A stretch of DNA of 64,000 bases from Arthrobacter sp. QXT-31 (GCF_001969265.1 NZ_CP019304.1:1302001-1366000), one strand, 5' to 3'. Shown: positions 52,808-62,364, counted from the first letter of the stretch. The notes: a model not told the origin generated them from the sequence alone. A program made the numbers and translations.

Positions 52808-52850
52808 GAGTGCTAATCAATAATTAGCACTCCCCCGGGGAGAGTGCAAG
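52808..52850 (-). promoter_or_regulatory. CIRCE (HrcA operator) with an extra half-site, overlapping the groL promoter
   Basis: Minus strand order: CTTGCACTC (52850-52842), 9 nt, GAGTGCTAA (52832-52824), 7 nt, TTAGCACTC (52816-52808). The first two make a standard CIRCE with N9; the third is a perfect additional half-site. TTGCAC (-35), a 17-nt spacer and TAATTA (-10) place the promoter inside the operator. The 52612-52807 leader shows no other feature I recognise. Confidence 0.88.
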
Positions 52851-52901
52851 CAGATGCCCTTGTTTGTCCCGTGCACCGGCAGCAGTATTCGCTGCCAGCG
52901 A

Positions 52902-54191
52902 TCAGCCCGCAGACCTGCCGGCGGCCTCGCTGCCTGTGAGCTTGGCCTTGTTGTCGGCGCCGTAGGTGAACACCATGTACTTCGCCGCGGTGACGTCTCC
53001 GTTGGCATCAAAGCGGACGGGGCCGGACTCGCCGTCGTAGTCAATGGCCTTTCCGTCCCGTATTGCCGCCAGGCAGTCCTTGTACGTGGAACAGACGGTC
53101 GCCGGGCCGGACGGCGAGACGGACGCACGGCTGCCGGACGTGCCGCCGGAGACGGAGATGAGCGCACCGGCAATGGAGGCACCGGCGTCGTCCTCTGCCG
53201 CGGCGGCGGCCAGGGCCGCGAGGTTCACGGCGTCATAGGACTCAGCCGCGAACGTCATGTCCTTGAGACCCTCGTCGATGGCCACCAGTTCAGCCTGGAA
53301 GTGCGCCGAGGGGAAGACGCCGGGCACCAGGGCGCGCGCCCCCTCCAGCGCCTTGGAGCCGAGGGCGGAACCGTACTGCCTGAAGGCGCCGTCGCCCAGG
53401 ATGAGTTTGTTGCCCGGCAGCCCGGCATTGGCGAGCTCGGCGATGGCACCCTGCGCGCCGTCCCGGGCAATGAGGACGACGGCGTCCGGCGCCGCGTCGC
53501 GGGCAGCGGCCGCAGACTGCCCGGCCTCGCCCGCCTTGAAGCCGGTGAGGGTCACGGGGTCCAGCCCGCCTGCCTTGGCCGCAGCAGAAACGGCCGCAGA
53601 CAGTTCTTCGCCGTAGCTGCTGTCCTCATAGACCACCGCGAGGCTCTTGGCTCCGGCGTCCTTGGCCACCTTGACCAGGACGGGCGCCTGGGCAATGTCC
53701 GACGCGGCTGTGCGGAAGTAGTAGCCGCCGCTCTTGTAGCTGCTGAGCTCCGGGGCGGTGTTGGCCGGTGAGATGAGTGTGATCCTGGCTTTGGACAGCA
53801 CGTCGATGGCGGCGGGTGCGCGGCTCGAATCGGTGGGGCCGATGACGGCGTCGGCCTTGGCATTGACCAGTTCACGGGCCTGGGCGGCTGTGTCGCCGCC
53901 GGTTGCTTCGGGCAGCAGCTCCACGGGCCGGCCCTTGTGCCCGCCCGCCGCGTTGATCTCCTGGACGGCCAGTTTGGCAGCGGCCAGCTGGGCGGCGTTC
54001 AGGAAGGCCTGGGGCCCGGTGTTGTCGAGGATCAGCCCGATCCGCAGGGTTCCGTCGCCGCTGGCTTCAGCCGGAGCCGTCCGGGCATTGTCCCCGGAAC
54101 CGGAGCAGGCGCCGAGCGCCAGCACGGCGGCGGCACACCAGCCGGCGGCACCCCAGGCAGCAGGGCCCCGGAAACCTGTGCGGCGTGCCAC
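52902..54191 (-). CDS. Branched-chain-amino-acid-type ABC substrate-binding lipoprotein (orphan)
   Basis: A 429-residue type I periplasmic-binding-fold protein of the LivK group, with signal peptide and lipobox LGAC near residue 29. Typical parts are LRIGLILDNTGPQAFLNAAQLAAAKLAVQEINAAGG (in parts), ADAVIGPTDSSRA and SLAVVYEDSSYGEEL. No permease or ATPase genes are adjacent, so it is an orphan component or a sensor. Its GTG overlaps the cspA stop by one base (TAGTG), so translation may be coupled to cspA, an odd pairing. Confidence 0.88.
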   Translation of the reverse strand: MARRTGFRGPAAWGAAGWCAAAVLALGACSGSGDNARTAPAEASGDGTLRIGLILDNTGPQAFLNAAQLAAAKLAVQEINAAGGHKGRPVELLPEATGGDTAAQARELVNAKADAVIGPTDSSRAPAAIDVLSKARITLISPANTAPELSSYKSGGYYFRTAASDIAQAPVLVKVAKDAGAKSLAVVYEDSSYGEELSAAVSAAAKAGGLDPVTLTGFKAGEAGQSAAAARDAAPDAVVLIARDGAQGAIAELANAGLPGNKLILGDGAFRQYGSALGSKALEGARALVPGVFPSAHFQAELVAIDEGLKDMTFAAESYDAVNLAALAAAAAEDDAGASIAGALISVSGGTSGSRASVSPSGPATVCSTYKDCLAAIRDGKAIDYDGESGPVRFDANGDVTAAKYMVFTYGADNKAKLTGSEAAGRSAG

Positions 54192-54394
54192 TAGACGGGC
54201 CGGACCATTTCTGCCTGCGGACCCTTTTCACCTTCGCCGACTTCCAGCTCCACGCGCTGGCCCTCGTCAAGCGACCGGTAGCCGTCAGTCTGAATGGCCG
54301 ACCAGTGCACAAAGACGTCGTCGCCTGACTCGTCGACGGTAATGAAGCCGTAGCCCTTCTCGGCGTTGAACCACTTCACGGTTCCCAATGCCAT
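54191..54394 (-). CDS. cspA: Cold-shock protein CspA family
   Basis: A 67-residue single cold-shock domain, with RNP1 KGYGFI and RNP2 VFVHWSAI intact; it binds single-stranded RNA/DNA and melts mRNA structure. The start at 54394 ([10 protein letters not shown]) is chosen because it gives the canonical N-terminus and follows GGGGATC; a GTG/ATG three codons earlier is less likely. The 158-nt gap upstream towards the LytR_C gene has no clear promoter motif. Confidence 0.96.
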   Translation of the reverse strand: MALGTVKWFNAEKGYGFITVDESGDDVFVHWSAIQTDGYRSLDEGQRVELEVGEGEKGPQAEMVRPV

Positions 54395-54552
54395 GATCCC
54401 CACACTTTCACGTTTGCTTCCGTAAGGCCCACGTCGGTGTGTGCCGTGAATTACGCCCTGAAGCTTGCCTTCACTCTATCCAAACAGGCCCTTGGCGGCG
54501 GAGGCCGGCGGCCCCGGAGGGAGGCAATAGTTATTCAGGCGTAACCGGATGG

Positions 54553-55191
54553 CTACTGGTAGCCGGGACCCAGCACCACTGCCACGGACGTTTCGAAGTC
54601 CGCGCTTTCCACCAGGGTCGGGATGTTCAGCAATGCACCGAGCGCCTCGGCGTTGGCGCGGTGGGCGGCGGAGTAGAAGATTACTGACTGCTGCTGGGGC
54701 GCGCCCTGCCAGTTGGCCACCTCGCCGAGCACCCAGCCGTCGGACTGGACCGTGGCACCCACCCGTCCTGCCAGGCCGGAGGTGAGCGTTCCGTTGAAGA
54801 TGTCGACGGGCTGTGACTTGTCGGCAGCCGCAGGGGCGATGGTTTCCGAGGTGGCAGGCTCCACGGCGGAAGGGGAGGCGGGCTCGGAGGCAGAGGTGGA
54901 CGGTGACGCCGACGCAATGGCGCTGGGTGTCGCACTTGCAGAGGGCGTCGACGTTGCACTTGCCGACGCGGAAGTGCCGGCCGCCGCGGCCGACGGCGGT
55001 GCGATGACGGGCTGGAAACCGAGCTGCGGCAGCAGGAGGAAAGCAACCAGGCCCACTGCGAGCGCCCCGATACCCACGGACAGGATCGGCCACAACTTCG
55101 GGCGGGACGGCGCGGCAACGGCGCGGTGAACGCCCTGCCGGGAGGAGACCTCAGGCACCCTGTCGAATTCGTCCCGAGCAAAATTAGTCAT
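54553..55191 (-). CDS. LytR C-terminal domain membrane protein
   Basis: A 212-residue protein with a short cytoplasmic N-terminus, one TM helix (about 33-55), a Ser/Ala/Pro/Thr-rich linker (62-120) and a C-terminal LytR_C domain (about 125-212: VDIFNGTLTSGLAGRVGATV, in parts, then VIFYSAAHRANAEAL). The domain occurs in envelope proteins of actinobacteria, usually behind LytR-CpsA-Psr ligases, but here it stands alone on a membrane anchor. It follows the DUF3263 gene with a 49-nt gap, a common pairing. Confidence 0.9.
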   Translation of the reverse strand: MTNFARDEFDRVPEVSSRQGVHRAVAAPSRPKLWPILSVGIGALAVGLVAFLLLPQLGFQPVIAPPSAAAAGTSASASATSTPSASATPSAIASASPSTSASEPASPSAVEPATSETIAPAAADKSQPVDIFNGTLTSGLAGRVGATVQSDGWVLGEVANWQGAPQQQSVIFYSAAHRANAEALGALLNIPTLVESADFETSVAVVLGPGYQ

Positions 55192-55240
55192 GGTAAACAG
55201 GCGTCCTTGTTGGTTTTCGCCGGCAGTCCGGCACTAGCAA

Positions 55241-55627
55241 TTACGCGTCAGATCCAAGGCGGCGTGCAGTGCGGGCCCGCTGACGTGACGTACGTAGTCT
55301 ACGCAATCTCTTCACCAGCATGGGGTCGTGGGCCAGCGCATGCTCGGTATCGATCAGGGCATTGAGGATCTGGTAGTAGTGCGTGGCGGACAGGTCAAAG
55401 AGCTCCCGGATGGCCTGTTCCTTGGCTCCAGCGTACTTCCACCACTGCCGTTCGAGGGCGAGGATCTGCTGCTCACGCTCGCTCAGCGGCGAGTCCCGGA
55501 GCTTGAAGTCGTCCAGCAGCGAGCCGCTGCGCAGCCCGTGCCCCGTCATTGCATCCTGCTCAGCGTCCTGCCCTGAATCCTGGTGTGATTCCTGAGCTGC
55601 GAGGTGGTCCTGCAACGGCTCGGCCAC
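55241..55627 (-). CDS. DUF3263 family protein
   Basis: A 128-residue protein; residues about 45-105 carry the DUF3263 helical pattern ([42 protein letters not shown], in parts), which looks like a sigma-factor-region-4-type HTH and may bind DNA. The first 40 residues are acidic and Gln-rich. The GTG at 55627 has AAGGAG 6 nt upstream. Function unknown; first gene of a unit with the LytR_C gene. Confidence 0.88.
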   Translation of the reverse strand: MAEPLQDHLAAQESHQDSGQDAEQDAMTGHGLRSGSLLDDFKLRDSPLSEREQQILALERQWWKYAGAKEQAIRELFDLSATHYYQILNALIDTEHALAHDPMLVKRLRRLRTSRQRARTARRLGSDA

Positions 55628-55790
55628 TGCGCTCTCCTTAGCTGAATCCGGTCAAAGTACCTCCCCTATGTTACGGAGGAATAACAGCCTTGTCATTTGC
55701 GGCGCGGCTGCCGGAGGCGGCCCCTTGCACGCTCCCAGAAAGGCTCCGGCAAGCGCCTGCGCGCGGCCTTGCGGAAGAATGGACGGCGTG

Positions 55791-56558
55791 ATGGAACCCG
55801 AACCCCTCTTCGACCTGGAACCAGCCGGGACCGCCGGCCCGGATTTTGCGGAGCTCGCCAGGCTGCCGTTCAGCGAACTGATGGCGCCTGACTGGGCGGA
55901 GGCCCTGTCCGGGGTGGAAGCCGAGCTGAGGTCCGTCCTGTCTTTCCTCGCCGCCGAGGAGGCAGCCGGGCGCCGGGTGCTGCCGTCGGCGTCGAATGTC
56001 CTCCGGGCCTTCCGGCAGCCCCTGAAGGGTGTGCGGGTCCTGATCGTGGGCCAGGATCCCTACCCCACCCCTGGCCATGCGGTGGGGCTTGCCTTTTCCG
56101 TTGACGCCGGAACACGCCCCATCCCCCGCAGCCTGGCCAACATCTACAGGGAGCTTGAATCCGACCTTGGCCTGCCGCCGCGGATCCACGGTGACCTCGG
56201 CGCCTGGGCGGAGCAGGGCGTCCTGCTGCTCAACCGGGTGCTGAGCGTACGCGAGGGCGCCGCCGGGTCGCACCGAGGCAAGGGCTGGGAGGCCATCTCG
56301 ACGGCGGCCGTCACCGCCGTCGCCGGGCGCCGGACAGCGGACGGAACCGCCGCCCCGCTCGTCGCGGTGCTCTGGGGCAAGGATGCCGAGAGCGTCCGCC
56401 CCCTGCTGGGCAGCACGCCTGTGGTGGCCAGCGCCCACCCCAGCCCGCTGTCCGCCTCGCGCGGATTCTTCGGCTCCCGGCCGTTCAGCCGCGTCAACGC
56501 ACTGCTGAGGGAGCAGGGCGCCTGCCCGGTGGACTGGGAGATCCCCGCCGTCCCCTAA
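55791..56558 (+). CDS. ung: Uracil-DNA glycosylase
   Basis: A 255-residue family 1 UDG that removes uracil from DNA. The water-activating loop GQDPYPTPG (87-95, catalytic D89) and the leucine/His loop AHPSPLSA are intact. Starts are ambiguous: ATG at 55791 or the GTG one codon earlier (55788), which lies exactly 7 nt after AAGAAT, a leaderless-type spacing. The longer open frame upstream is not typical of the family. It runs 24 nt ahead of the siderophore-interacting gene. Confidence 0.95.
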   Translation: MEPEPLFDLEPAGTAGPDFAELARLPFSELMAPDWAEALSGVEAELRSVLSFLAAEEAAGRRVLPSASNVLRAFRQPLKGVRVLIVGQDPYPTPGHAVGLAFSVDAGTRPIPRSLANIYRELESDLGLPPRIHGDLGAWAEQGVLLLNRVLSVREGAAGSHRGKGWEAISTAAVTAVAGRRTADGTAAPLVAVLWGKDAESVRPLLGSTPVVASAHPSPLSASRGFFGSRPFSRVNALLREQGACPVDWEIPAVP

Positions 56559-56563
56559 GGAGC

Positions 56564-56582
56564 TTAGGCTAGGCTTACCTGC
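56564..56582 (+). promoter_or_regulatory. DtxR/IdeR iron box overlapping a leaderless promoter
   Basis: TTAGGCTAGGCTTACCTGC matches 15 of 19 positions of the DtxR/IdeR consensus TTAGGTTAGGCTAACCTAA. It abuts the ATG at 56583, and its own TAGGCT (56570-56575) lies 7 nt before the start, so the box covers the -10 and the whole transcription start. Confidence 0.88.
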
Positions 56583-57422
56583 ATGAGTTCCCTCCCGGCC
56601 GCCACGGCCGCCACCAAGAAATCCCGCCCGCAGGTCACCCTGACTGTCCTTCGGCGCGAGCAGCTTTCCGCCCACATGGTGCGGATCGTTGCCGGCGGCC
56701 CGGGCTTCGCTGATTACATCAACAACGACTTCGTCGACCGGTACGTCAAAATCGTCTTTCCGCAGCCTGGCGTGGATTACCCGGAACCCCTGGACCTTTG
56801 GGCCATCCGGGAAACGCTGCCGCGGGAGCAGTGGCCCTACACCAGGACCTACACGGTCCGCTGGGTGGATACGGCGGCAGGCGAACTGGCCATTGATTTC
56901 GTGGTCCACGGGGACGAGGGCCTGGCCGGCCCCTGGGCCGCCAAGGCCGAACCGGGTGACAGCCTCATCTTCACCGGGCCGGGCGGCGCGTACAACCCCG
57001 ATCCGGCCGCGGACTGGTACCTCCTGGCCGGGGACGAAGCGGCCCTGCCGGCCATGGCCGCCGTCATCGAGTCCCTGCCGGAGCACGCCCGCGGCCTGGC
57101 CTTCATCGAAGTGGGCTCGGACGCGGACATCCAGGAGCTCGCTGCGCCGGCCGGGCTCGAACTGGTCTGGCTGCAGCGCGGCGGCGTCGCCGCCGGCGAG
57201 AGTGACCAGCTCGTGGAGGCGGTGCGCAACGCCGCCTGGCCGGAGGGCCGGGTGAACGTCTTCGCGCACGGCGAGCGCGGCTACATGAAGGGCCTGCGGG
57301 ACGTCCTGTTCCGCGAGCGGGGCCTGGACCGCAGCCAGGTTTCGCTGTCCGGCTACTGGGCCAAGGGCCGGGTCGAGGACGTGTTCCAGGCCGAGAAGAA
57401 GCTCCCCATCGGCCAGATCTAA
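56583..57422 (+). CDS. Siderophore-interacting protein (ferric-siderophore reductase type)
   Basis: A 279-residue flavoprotein of the ViuB/SIP family that releases iron from imported siderophores. The FAD-binding part has WPYTRTYTVRWVD (the R-x-Y-T motif) and GPWAAKAEPGDSLIFTGPGG, with the C-terminal NAD(P)H-like domain ending RSQVSLSGYWAKGR. An iron box directly upstream predicts repression by the DtxR-type protein encoded at 39094. No siderophore uptake genes are nearby. Confidence 0.94.
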   Translation: MSSLPAATAATKKSRPQVTLTVLRREQLSAHMVRIVAGGPGFADYINNDFVDRYVKIVFPQPGVDYPEPLDLWAIRETLPREQWPYTRTYTVRWVDTAAGELAIDFVVHGDEGLAGPWAAKAEPGDSLIFTGPGGAYNPDPAADWYLLAGDEAALPAMAAVIESLPEHARGLAFIEVGSDADIQELAAPAGLELVWLQRGGVAAGESDQLVEAVRNAAWPEGRVNVFAHGERGYMKGLRDVLFRERGLDRSQVSLSGYWAKGRVEDVFQAEKKLPIGQI

Positions 57423-57458
57423 ACCGGCCAGGATTCAGCGGCGCCCGTCCAACCTGTC

Positions 57459-58955
57459 CTAGCGGCGGCGCGAACGCCGCCGCTCGTTGCTGGCCAGGTT
57501 CCGTGTAAGCGGGCGGGCCAGGGTGTCGCCAAGCACAATGCCGCCCGCCACGCCGAACACAATCGCCCCGGCGCTGAGCATTCCGCCGGCCCCGAGCAGG
57601 ATCTCGGACTCCTCGATGGTCAGCACGTACATCGACCGGAAGATCGTGAGGCCGGGCAGGAGGATCAGGCCGGCCGGCACGGCGACCACCAGCTGCGGCG
57701 CCCCCATCTTCAGCGCAACCACACGGGCCAGCAGGCCAATCACCACGGCAGCGAGCGCCGGCGAGAAGCGTGAGCCAACGCCGAGCGCCTCCCCCGCGAT
57801 CAGGGTCAGGTGCCCCACCACACCGACGGCCGCCGTCGGAAGCAGCAGCTTCCAGTTTGTCTGCTCGGTAATGCCGATTGCCACGACGGCGATGGCAACC
57901 AGGATCACCTGCGCCCACAACGGGTATGCGGGCGGGAACGTCTCGGTCACGTCGATCGGCTCCATGCCGATCCTGTCCCCCACCACAAACGCGACGGCGA
58001 TTCCGGCGACGACAGCCCCGAACGTCAGCAGGGTGGACAGGAACCTGCCGGCCGCCGTGACGGGAAAGCCGTTGATGGCGTCCTGGACCGAGGACACGAG
58101 CCGCCCGGTGGGAAGCAGCAGCAGGATTCCGCCCACCACCACAATGGCGGGCGCTAGCCGGATCCCCAAAGGACTGCCGAACCGCCACAGCAGCAGCGCG
58201 ATGACCGTCACCACAAACGAGCAGGCCGCCGTGATGAAGAAGTCAGGCGTCCGCCAGCGGCCCAGCTTCCGGGCCACCAGGCTGATCAGCAGGTTGGAGA
58301 CGAACGCGACGGCGGAGGCGCCGGGACCGCCGCCGATGACGCCCACGAACACGGCCGAGAACACAGCGAATGCGACCGTCACCATCCAGCGCGGGAAGGG
58401 CTTGGGGCGGCGGACGATCTCGTCGAGCCGGCGGACGGCCTCGTCCCGGCCCACTCCCCCGGCAACGATATCGGTCACCAGCTGGTGGACCTGGGCCAGC
58501 CCCGCATAGTTGTTCGTCCAGGAACGGACCACGCGCAGGAGGGTGATGGGCGTCTGGTCCTTGGCCGCGTAGTTGATGCCCACGGACTGGTTGGTGATGT
58601 CCACCTCGATGTTCTTCAGCCCCAGCGCCGCCGTCACGGCGATGATGCTTGTTTCCACCTCGAGGGCGCCGGCGCCGTACCGGAACATGGACTCGGCAAG
58701 ATGCAGCGCAAAGTCCATTGTCTTGCGGGCGGACTCGTCGATCCCGCCCACCTGGATCATGGGGTTGGCGTAGGGGCTTCCGGCGAGCCGGTCCACGATG
58801 CTCAGCGGCGCCGTCGGCGGGTTTTCCCCCTGCACCAAGCGGCGCAGCATGCGCTTGGCCGCCGCATTCTGGTGCAGCTGCGAGGCGGTGAGCGGCTCCG
58901 TCTTCGGCAGCCCGTCCGTGGGCGGCCGGTTGGCGCCGCGGGGTTGTTTAGTCAT
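57459..58955 (-). CDS. thrE: Threonine/serine exporter family protein (ThrE type)
   Basis: A 498-residue membrane protein with a soluble N-terminal domain (about 1-190, starting with a Gln/Pro-rich segment and including FALHLAESMFRYGAGALEVE) and about ten TM helices, the fused ThrE/YjjP-YjjB layout. ThrE of Corynebacterium exports threonine and serine by proton antiport. The tail NERRRSRRR is basic. It converges with the siderophore-interacting gene. Export of serine would fit with serC, sdaA and glyA in the same window, but the substrate is inferred. Confidence 0.92.
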   Translation of the reverse strand: MTKQPRGANRPPTDGLPKTEPLTASQLHQNAAAKRMLRRLVQGENPPTAPLSIVDRLAGSPYANPMIQVGGIDESARKTMDFALHLAESMFRYGAGALEVETSIIAVTAALGLKNIEVDITNQSVGINYAAKDQTPITLLRVVRSWTNNYAGLAQVHQLVTDIVAGGVGRDEAVRRLDEIVRRPKPFPRWMVTVAFAVFSAVFVGVIGGGPGASAVAFVSNLLISLVARKLGRWRTPDFFITAACSFVVTVIALLLWRFGSPLGIRLAPAIVVVGGILLLLPTGRLVSSVQDAINGFPVTAAGRFLSTLLTFGAVVAGIAVAFVVGDRIGMEPIDVTETFPPAYPLWAQVILVAIAVVAIGITEQTNWKLLLPTAAVGVVGHLTLIAGEALGVGSRFSPALAAVVIGLLARVVALKMGAPQLVVAVPAGLILLPGLTIFRSMYVLTIEESEILLGAGGMLSAGAIVFGVAGGIVLGDTLARPLTRNLASNERRRSRRR

Positions 58956-59015
58956 CAGGGCTCCCCTCTGTCAGTGCCTTAGCCGTTTCGGTGCCTTAGC
59001 CGTTAAACGTCCCGG

Positions 59016-60104
59016 TCAGTAGAACTGTTGCCCGGTGCGGCGGGTGTACAGCTGCCGGGCCACGCGTTCGCCGGCAGCAATCCATGCCTTGTATTTCAGC
59101 GGGCTGATGACCTGGTCATAGCAGCCCACAAAGTCCGTGACGGTCTTGCTGAAACTGGTCTTGAAAAGCCCCAGCCCGTGGAAGGGATTCGACGTGTCCT
59201 TCAGCTTGTCGCTGGGCGGCGTTCCACAGAAGTCGTATTCCGTGCAGCCCAGCTCCTTCAGCTGGTTGATGGCGGTCCACTGCACCAGGTGCGAATCGCC
59301 GTACTGGCTGCGCTTCTGCAGGGATCCGCCGTCCTTGTACGTGCCCTTGCGTCCGTAGTTGATGACGAAGGCACCCACGGAGGGAACGCCGTTCTCGTAC
59401 ACGAACATGAGCCGGCCCTGGCCGCGCTTGATGAAGTTGGTCCAGAACTGGCGGTAGTACTCGTATTCGCGGACGCGGACCTGCGACTTCGCCTGGACCG
59501 TGTCGGTCATCAGGGCGTACATGGCCTTGAAGTTTTCCTCGCTGGGGTCCACGTTGTGCACCTCGACGCCCTCGCGGATGGCGCGGCGGATGGCGTTGCG
59601 TCCCCGGGAGTGGAGGTTGCGGAGCAGCTGGTTCTCCTCCGGGGAGATGTCCAGCAGGGCCGTGGAGTCGTTGGGCTGCAGGTTATGCGTCTTGACCAGG
59701 CCGGCCCCCTCGATGACGGAGCGCGCGGCGTCGCTGAGGATGATGTCCGGCTCGATCTTGATGGCGAACACGCCGAGCCGTGCGCGCCTGACGAACTCGG
59801 CGTTCGCCGCGGCGATGCCCGGAATGTCCTCGACGCCGGCCACGTCCGGTCCCTTGATGAGGTACCAGAGCTTGCCCAGCACCGGGAAGCTCTTTTCCAG
59901 CACCAGGTTGTAGCTCGTGTAGTCGGCCGTCTCGTAAACGAGGTGCAGGGTCTTCCAGCCGAAGTGCTGCTTGACCTCGGCGAAGGCCTCTGACTGCAGC
60001 AGGTTTCCGCCGTTCGGATTCGCGGTGACGTGGGAGTCCCAGTTGGCAACCTCTTCGGAGGTGGCAAAGCGGGCAGTGAATTCTCGCAAGTGTGCCGTGT
60101 CCAA
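59016..60104 (-). CDS. FemAB-type peptidoglycan bridge aminoacyltransferase
   Basis: A 362-residue protein with two GNAT-like folds, as in FemA/FemX/MurM. The segments NLLQSEAFAEVKQHFGWK, LHSRGRNAIRRAIREGVEVH and SVGAFVINYGRKGTYKDGGS (with a closing YDFCGTPPS) are typical. Such enzymes attach amino acids from aminoacyl-tRNA to the lysine of lipid-linked peptidoglycan precursors; Arthrobacter walls have interpeptide bridges, so this is a fitting role. The amino acid used is not deducible. Divergent from tspO. Confidence 0.92.
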   Translation of the reverse strand: MDTAHLREFTARFATSEEVANWDSHVTANPNGGNLLQSEAFAEVKQHFGWKTLHLVYETADYTSYNLVLEKSFPVLGKLWYLIKGPDVAGVEDIPGIAAANAEFVRRARLGVFAIKIEPDIILSDAARSVIEGAGLVKTHNLQPNDSTALLDISPEENQLLRNLHSRGRNAIRRAIREGVEVHNVDPSEENFKAMYALMTDTVQAKSQVRVREYEYYRQFWTNFIKRGQGRLMFVYENGVPSVGAFVINYGRKGTYKDGGSLQKRSQYGDSHLVQWTAINQLKELGCTEYDFCGTPPSDKLKDTSNPFHGLGLFKTSFSKTVTDFVGCYDQVISPLKYKAWIAAGERVARQLYTRRTGQQFY

Positions 60105-60240
60105 TCTTCGCTTACGTTTCGTGCAGATGCCGGAGAAGCAGCCTCAAGTCTATCCGGCAGGCCTCCCTGCCCGCTCGATGCCGGCACGTGATCCTGGTCA
60201 GCAGCTTGACTCTGCCTGTGCCCTTGGCAACTGTAGTGAA

Positions 60241-60813
60241 ATGGGCAGCAGGGACAGCGCACCGGCCGCGGGAGCCGGAACAGACGGCAAACGCACGGGT
60301 GGCGGCGCGCAGCCTGAGCCGCGGCGCACCGCCGTCGACCTGGCCGCACTCGTGGGGTTCCTGGCGGCCTCCGCCCTCGTGGCCTGGCTCGGTTCGCAGG
60401 CAACCATCACCAACGTCACCGGCTGGTACGCGGTGGCCGACAAGGCGCCGTGGTCCCCGCCCAACTGGGTGTTCGGTCCGGTCTGGACCATGCTGTACAC
60501 GGCCATGGCCGTGGCGGCCTGGCTCGTCTGGCGCAGCCGCAGCCCGAACCGCAGGGCTGCGCTCACCGTCTACGGCATGCAGCTTGCCCTCAACCTGGCC
60601 TGGACGCCCGTGTTCTTCGGGCTTTATCCGGTGTGGGGTGCGGCCGCGCTCTGGCTGGCGCTGGGCATTATCGGTGCGCTGGCGCTGGCTGTGGCCGCCT
60701 GCGTGCTGCTGTTCGGGCCGATCCGCCGCACGGCCGGCCTGCTGATGCTGCCGTACCTGTCGTGGGTCGTCTTTGCCTCGAGCCTGAATCTCTGGGCCGC
60801 CGCCAACAACTAG
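60241..60813 (+). CDS. tspO: TspO/MBR family protein
   Basis: A 190-residue, five-TM protein of the TspO/peripheral benzodiazepine receptor family, with the signature [16 protein letters not shown] and a C-terminal [13 protein letters not shown]. Bacterial members bind porphyrins and take part in stress responses. The first 30 residues form a hydrophilic, Gly/Ala-rich extension beyond the usual family length (about 160). It stands alone; its stop lies 22 nt from the convergent sdaA stop. Confidence 0.93.
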   Translation: MGSRDSAPAAGAGTDGKRTGGGAQPEPRRTAVDLAALVGFLAASALVAWLGSQATITNVTGWYAVADKAPWSPPNWVFGPVWTMLYTAMAVAAWLVWRSRSPNRRAALTVYGMQLALNLAWTPVFFGLYPVWGAAALWLALGIIGALALAVAACVLLFGPIRRTAGLLMLPYLSWVVFASSLNLWAAANN

Positions 60814-60835
60814 GTCCCGGAAGGCGGGTGAGCGG

Positions 60836-62248
60836 TCAGCACTCGACGACGTTGACGGCGAGGCCGCCCATCGCGGTTTCCTTGTATTTGGAGCTCATGT
60901 CCTTGCCGGTCTCGCGCATGGTCACGATGACCTCGTCCAATGAGACCCGGTGCGAACCGTCACCCCACAGCGCCATCTTCGCCGCATTGATCGCTTTCGC
61001 CGCCGCGATCGCGTTCCGTTCGATGCACGGCACCTGGACCAGCCCGCCGATCGGATCACACGTCAGGCCCAGATTGTGCTCCATCGCGATTTCGGCCGCG
61101 TTCTCCACCTGCGCCGGTGTGCCGCCCATGACCTCGGCGAGCCCGGCGGCCGCCATCGACGACGCCGATCCCACCTCGCCCTGGCAGCCCACCTCCGCGC
61201 CGGAGATGGACGCCTGTTCCTTATAGAGCACCCCGATCGCACCCGCGGTCAGCAGGAAACGGACCACCACGTCGTCGCGGTCTTCCTGGGTAGCCTTGTC
61301 CATGCCCGGCGCGAAGTGCAGCGCGTAGTACAGCACGGCCGGAATGATGCCCGCCGCACCGTTCGTCGGAGCGGTGACCACGCGACCGCCCGACGCGTTC
61401 TCCTCGTTGACCGCCAGGGCAATCAGGTTCACCCACTCCTGCCAGTACCTGGGATCGTGATAGTCCCCTCCGTGGTCACGGCCTTCCTTCAGCAGGCGCT
61501 CGTGCCAGTCAGGGGCACGACGGCGGACCTTCAGTCCGCCGGGCAGCAGCCCCTCCCGCTTCAGGCTGACGTCCACGCAGCCCTCCATCACGGAGTAGAT
61601 GTGGAGCAGGCCCTCCCGGATTTCCGCCTCGGAGCGCGAGGCGCACTCGTTGATCAGCATGATGTCGGCGATGGAGAGGCCCTGGGCACGGCAATGTTCC
61701 AGCAGCTCGGCGGCGGTCCGGAACGGCAGCGGCAGTACCTTCTTCGACTCGTCGAGCTCCTGCTGTGCAGCGTCCTCCTCGCCCTCACGGACAATGAACC
61801 CGCCGCCGACCGAGAAGAACGTCGCCTCGTGAAGCACCGTCCCCTCGGCGTCGGACACCGCGAAGGTCATGCCGTTGGTGTGCCGCGGCAGAACGGTGAG
61901 CGGGCGCAGGACCATGTCCTTCACGCCGTAAGGCAGGGGCACAGAGCCGGCCAGGTTCAGGATTCCAGTCTCCGCGATCGACGCCAGCCGCTCCTCAACC
62001 TCATCAGGCAGGATCAGCTCCGGGTGAAACCCCTCCAGGCCCAGCAGGATCGCTGTCATGGTGCCATGCCCGTGCCCGGTGGCCGCAAGCGAGCCGTACA
62101 GGTCCACCCGCAGCGAGGCCACGCTGTCCAGCTTCCCGCCAGCTTTCAGCTCCCCGGCGAAAACGGCAGCGGCACGCATCGGACCCACGGTGTGGGAACT
62201 CGAGGGTCCGATCCCAATGGAAAAGAGATCAAAGACTCCAACGGCCAT
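60836..62248 (-). CDS. sdaA: L-serine ammonia-lyase (iron-sulfur type)
   Basis: A 470-residue single-chain L-serine dehydratase that deaminates serine to pyruvate. The N-terminal beta domain begins [20 protein letters not shown]; the alpha domain has the [4Fe-4S]-binding cysteines in [18 protein letters not shown] and the GCQGEVGSA segment. The start has no strong Shine-Dalgarno nearby. It lies downstream of the gcvH-glyA unit, with a family A palindrome in the gap, so glycine, one-carbon and serine breakdown genes are grouped. Confidence 0.96.
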   Translation of the reverse strand: MAVGVFDLFSIGIGPSSSHTVGPMRAAAVFAGELKAGGKLDSVASLRVDLYGSLAATGHGHGTMTAILLGLEGFHPELILPDEVEERLASIAETGILNLAGSVPLPYGVKDMVLRPLTVLPRHTNGMTFAVSDAEGTVLHEATFFSVGGGFIVREGEEDAAQQELDESKKVLPLPFRTAAELLEHCRAQGLSIADIMLINECASRSEAEIREGLLHIYSVMEGCVDVSLKREGLLPGGLKVRRRAPDWHERLLKEGRDHGGDYHDPRYWQEWVNLIALAVNEENASGGRVVTAPTNGAAGIIPAVLYYALHFAPGMDKATQEDRDDVVVRFLLTAGAIGVLYKEQASISGAEVGCQGEVGSASSMAAAGLAEVMGGTPAQVENAAEIAMEHNLGLTCDPIGGLVQVPCIERNAIAAAKAINAAKMALWGDGSHRVSLDEVIVTMRETGKDMSSKYKETAMGGLAVNVVEC

Positions 62249-62279
62249 AAATTAATCCTAACTAGGCATGGGGTCGGGT

Positions 62280-62360
62280 GAGGGTGGAGTTTTTGTTCAG
62301 ATCATGGCCGCCAAAGGGCGGCACCCGAACCCGCGACATCTGTACAAAAACTCCACCCTC
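62280..62360. repeat. Long intergenic palindrome, family A copy 2
   Basis: The 23-nt arms (62280-62302 and 62338-62360) match at 22 of 23 positions and enclose 35 nt. They share the core GGAGTTTTTGTnCAGAT with 485-550. It lies just after the glyA stop and before sdaA, and may serve as glyA terminator or processing site. Confidence 0.85.
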
Positions 62361-62364
62361 GGGG

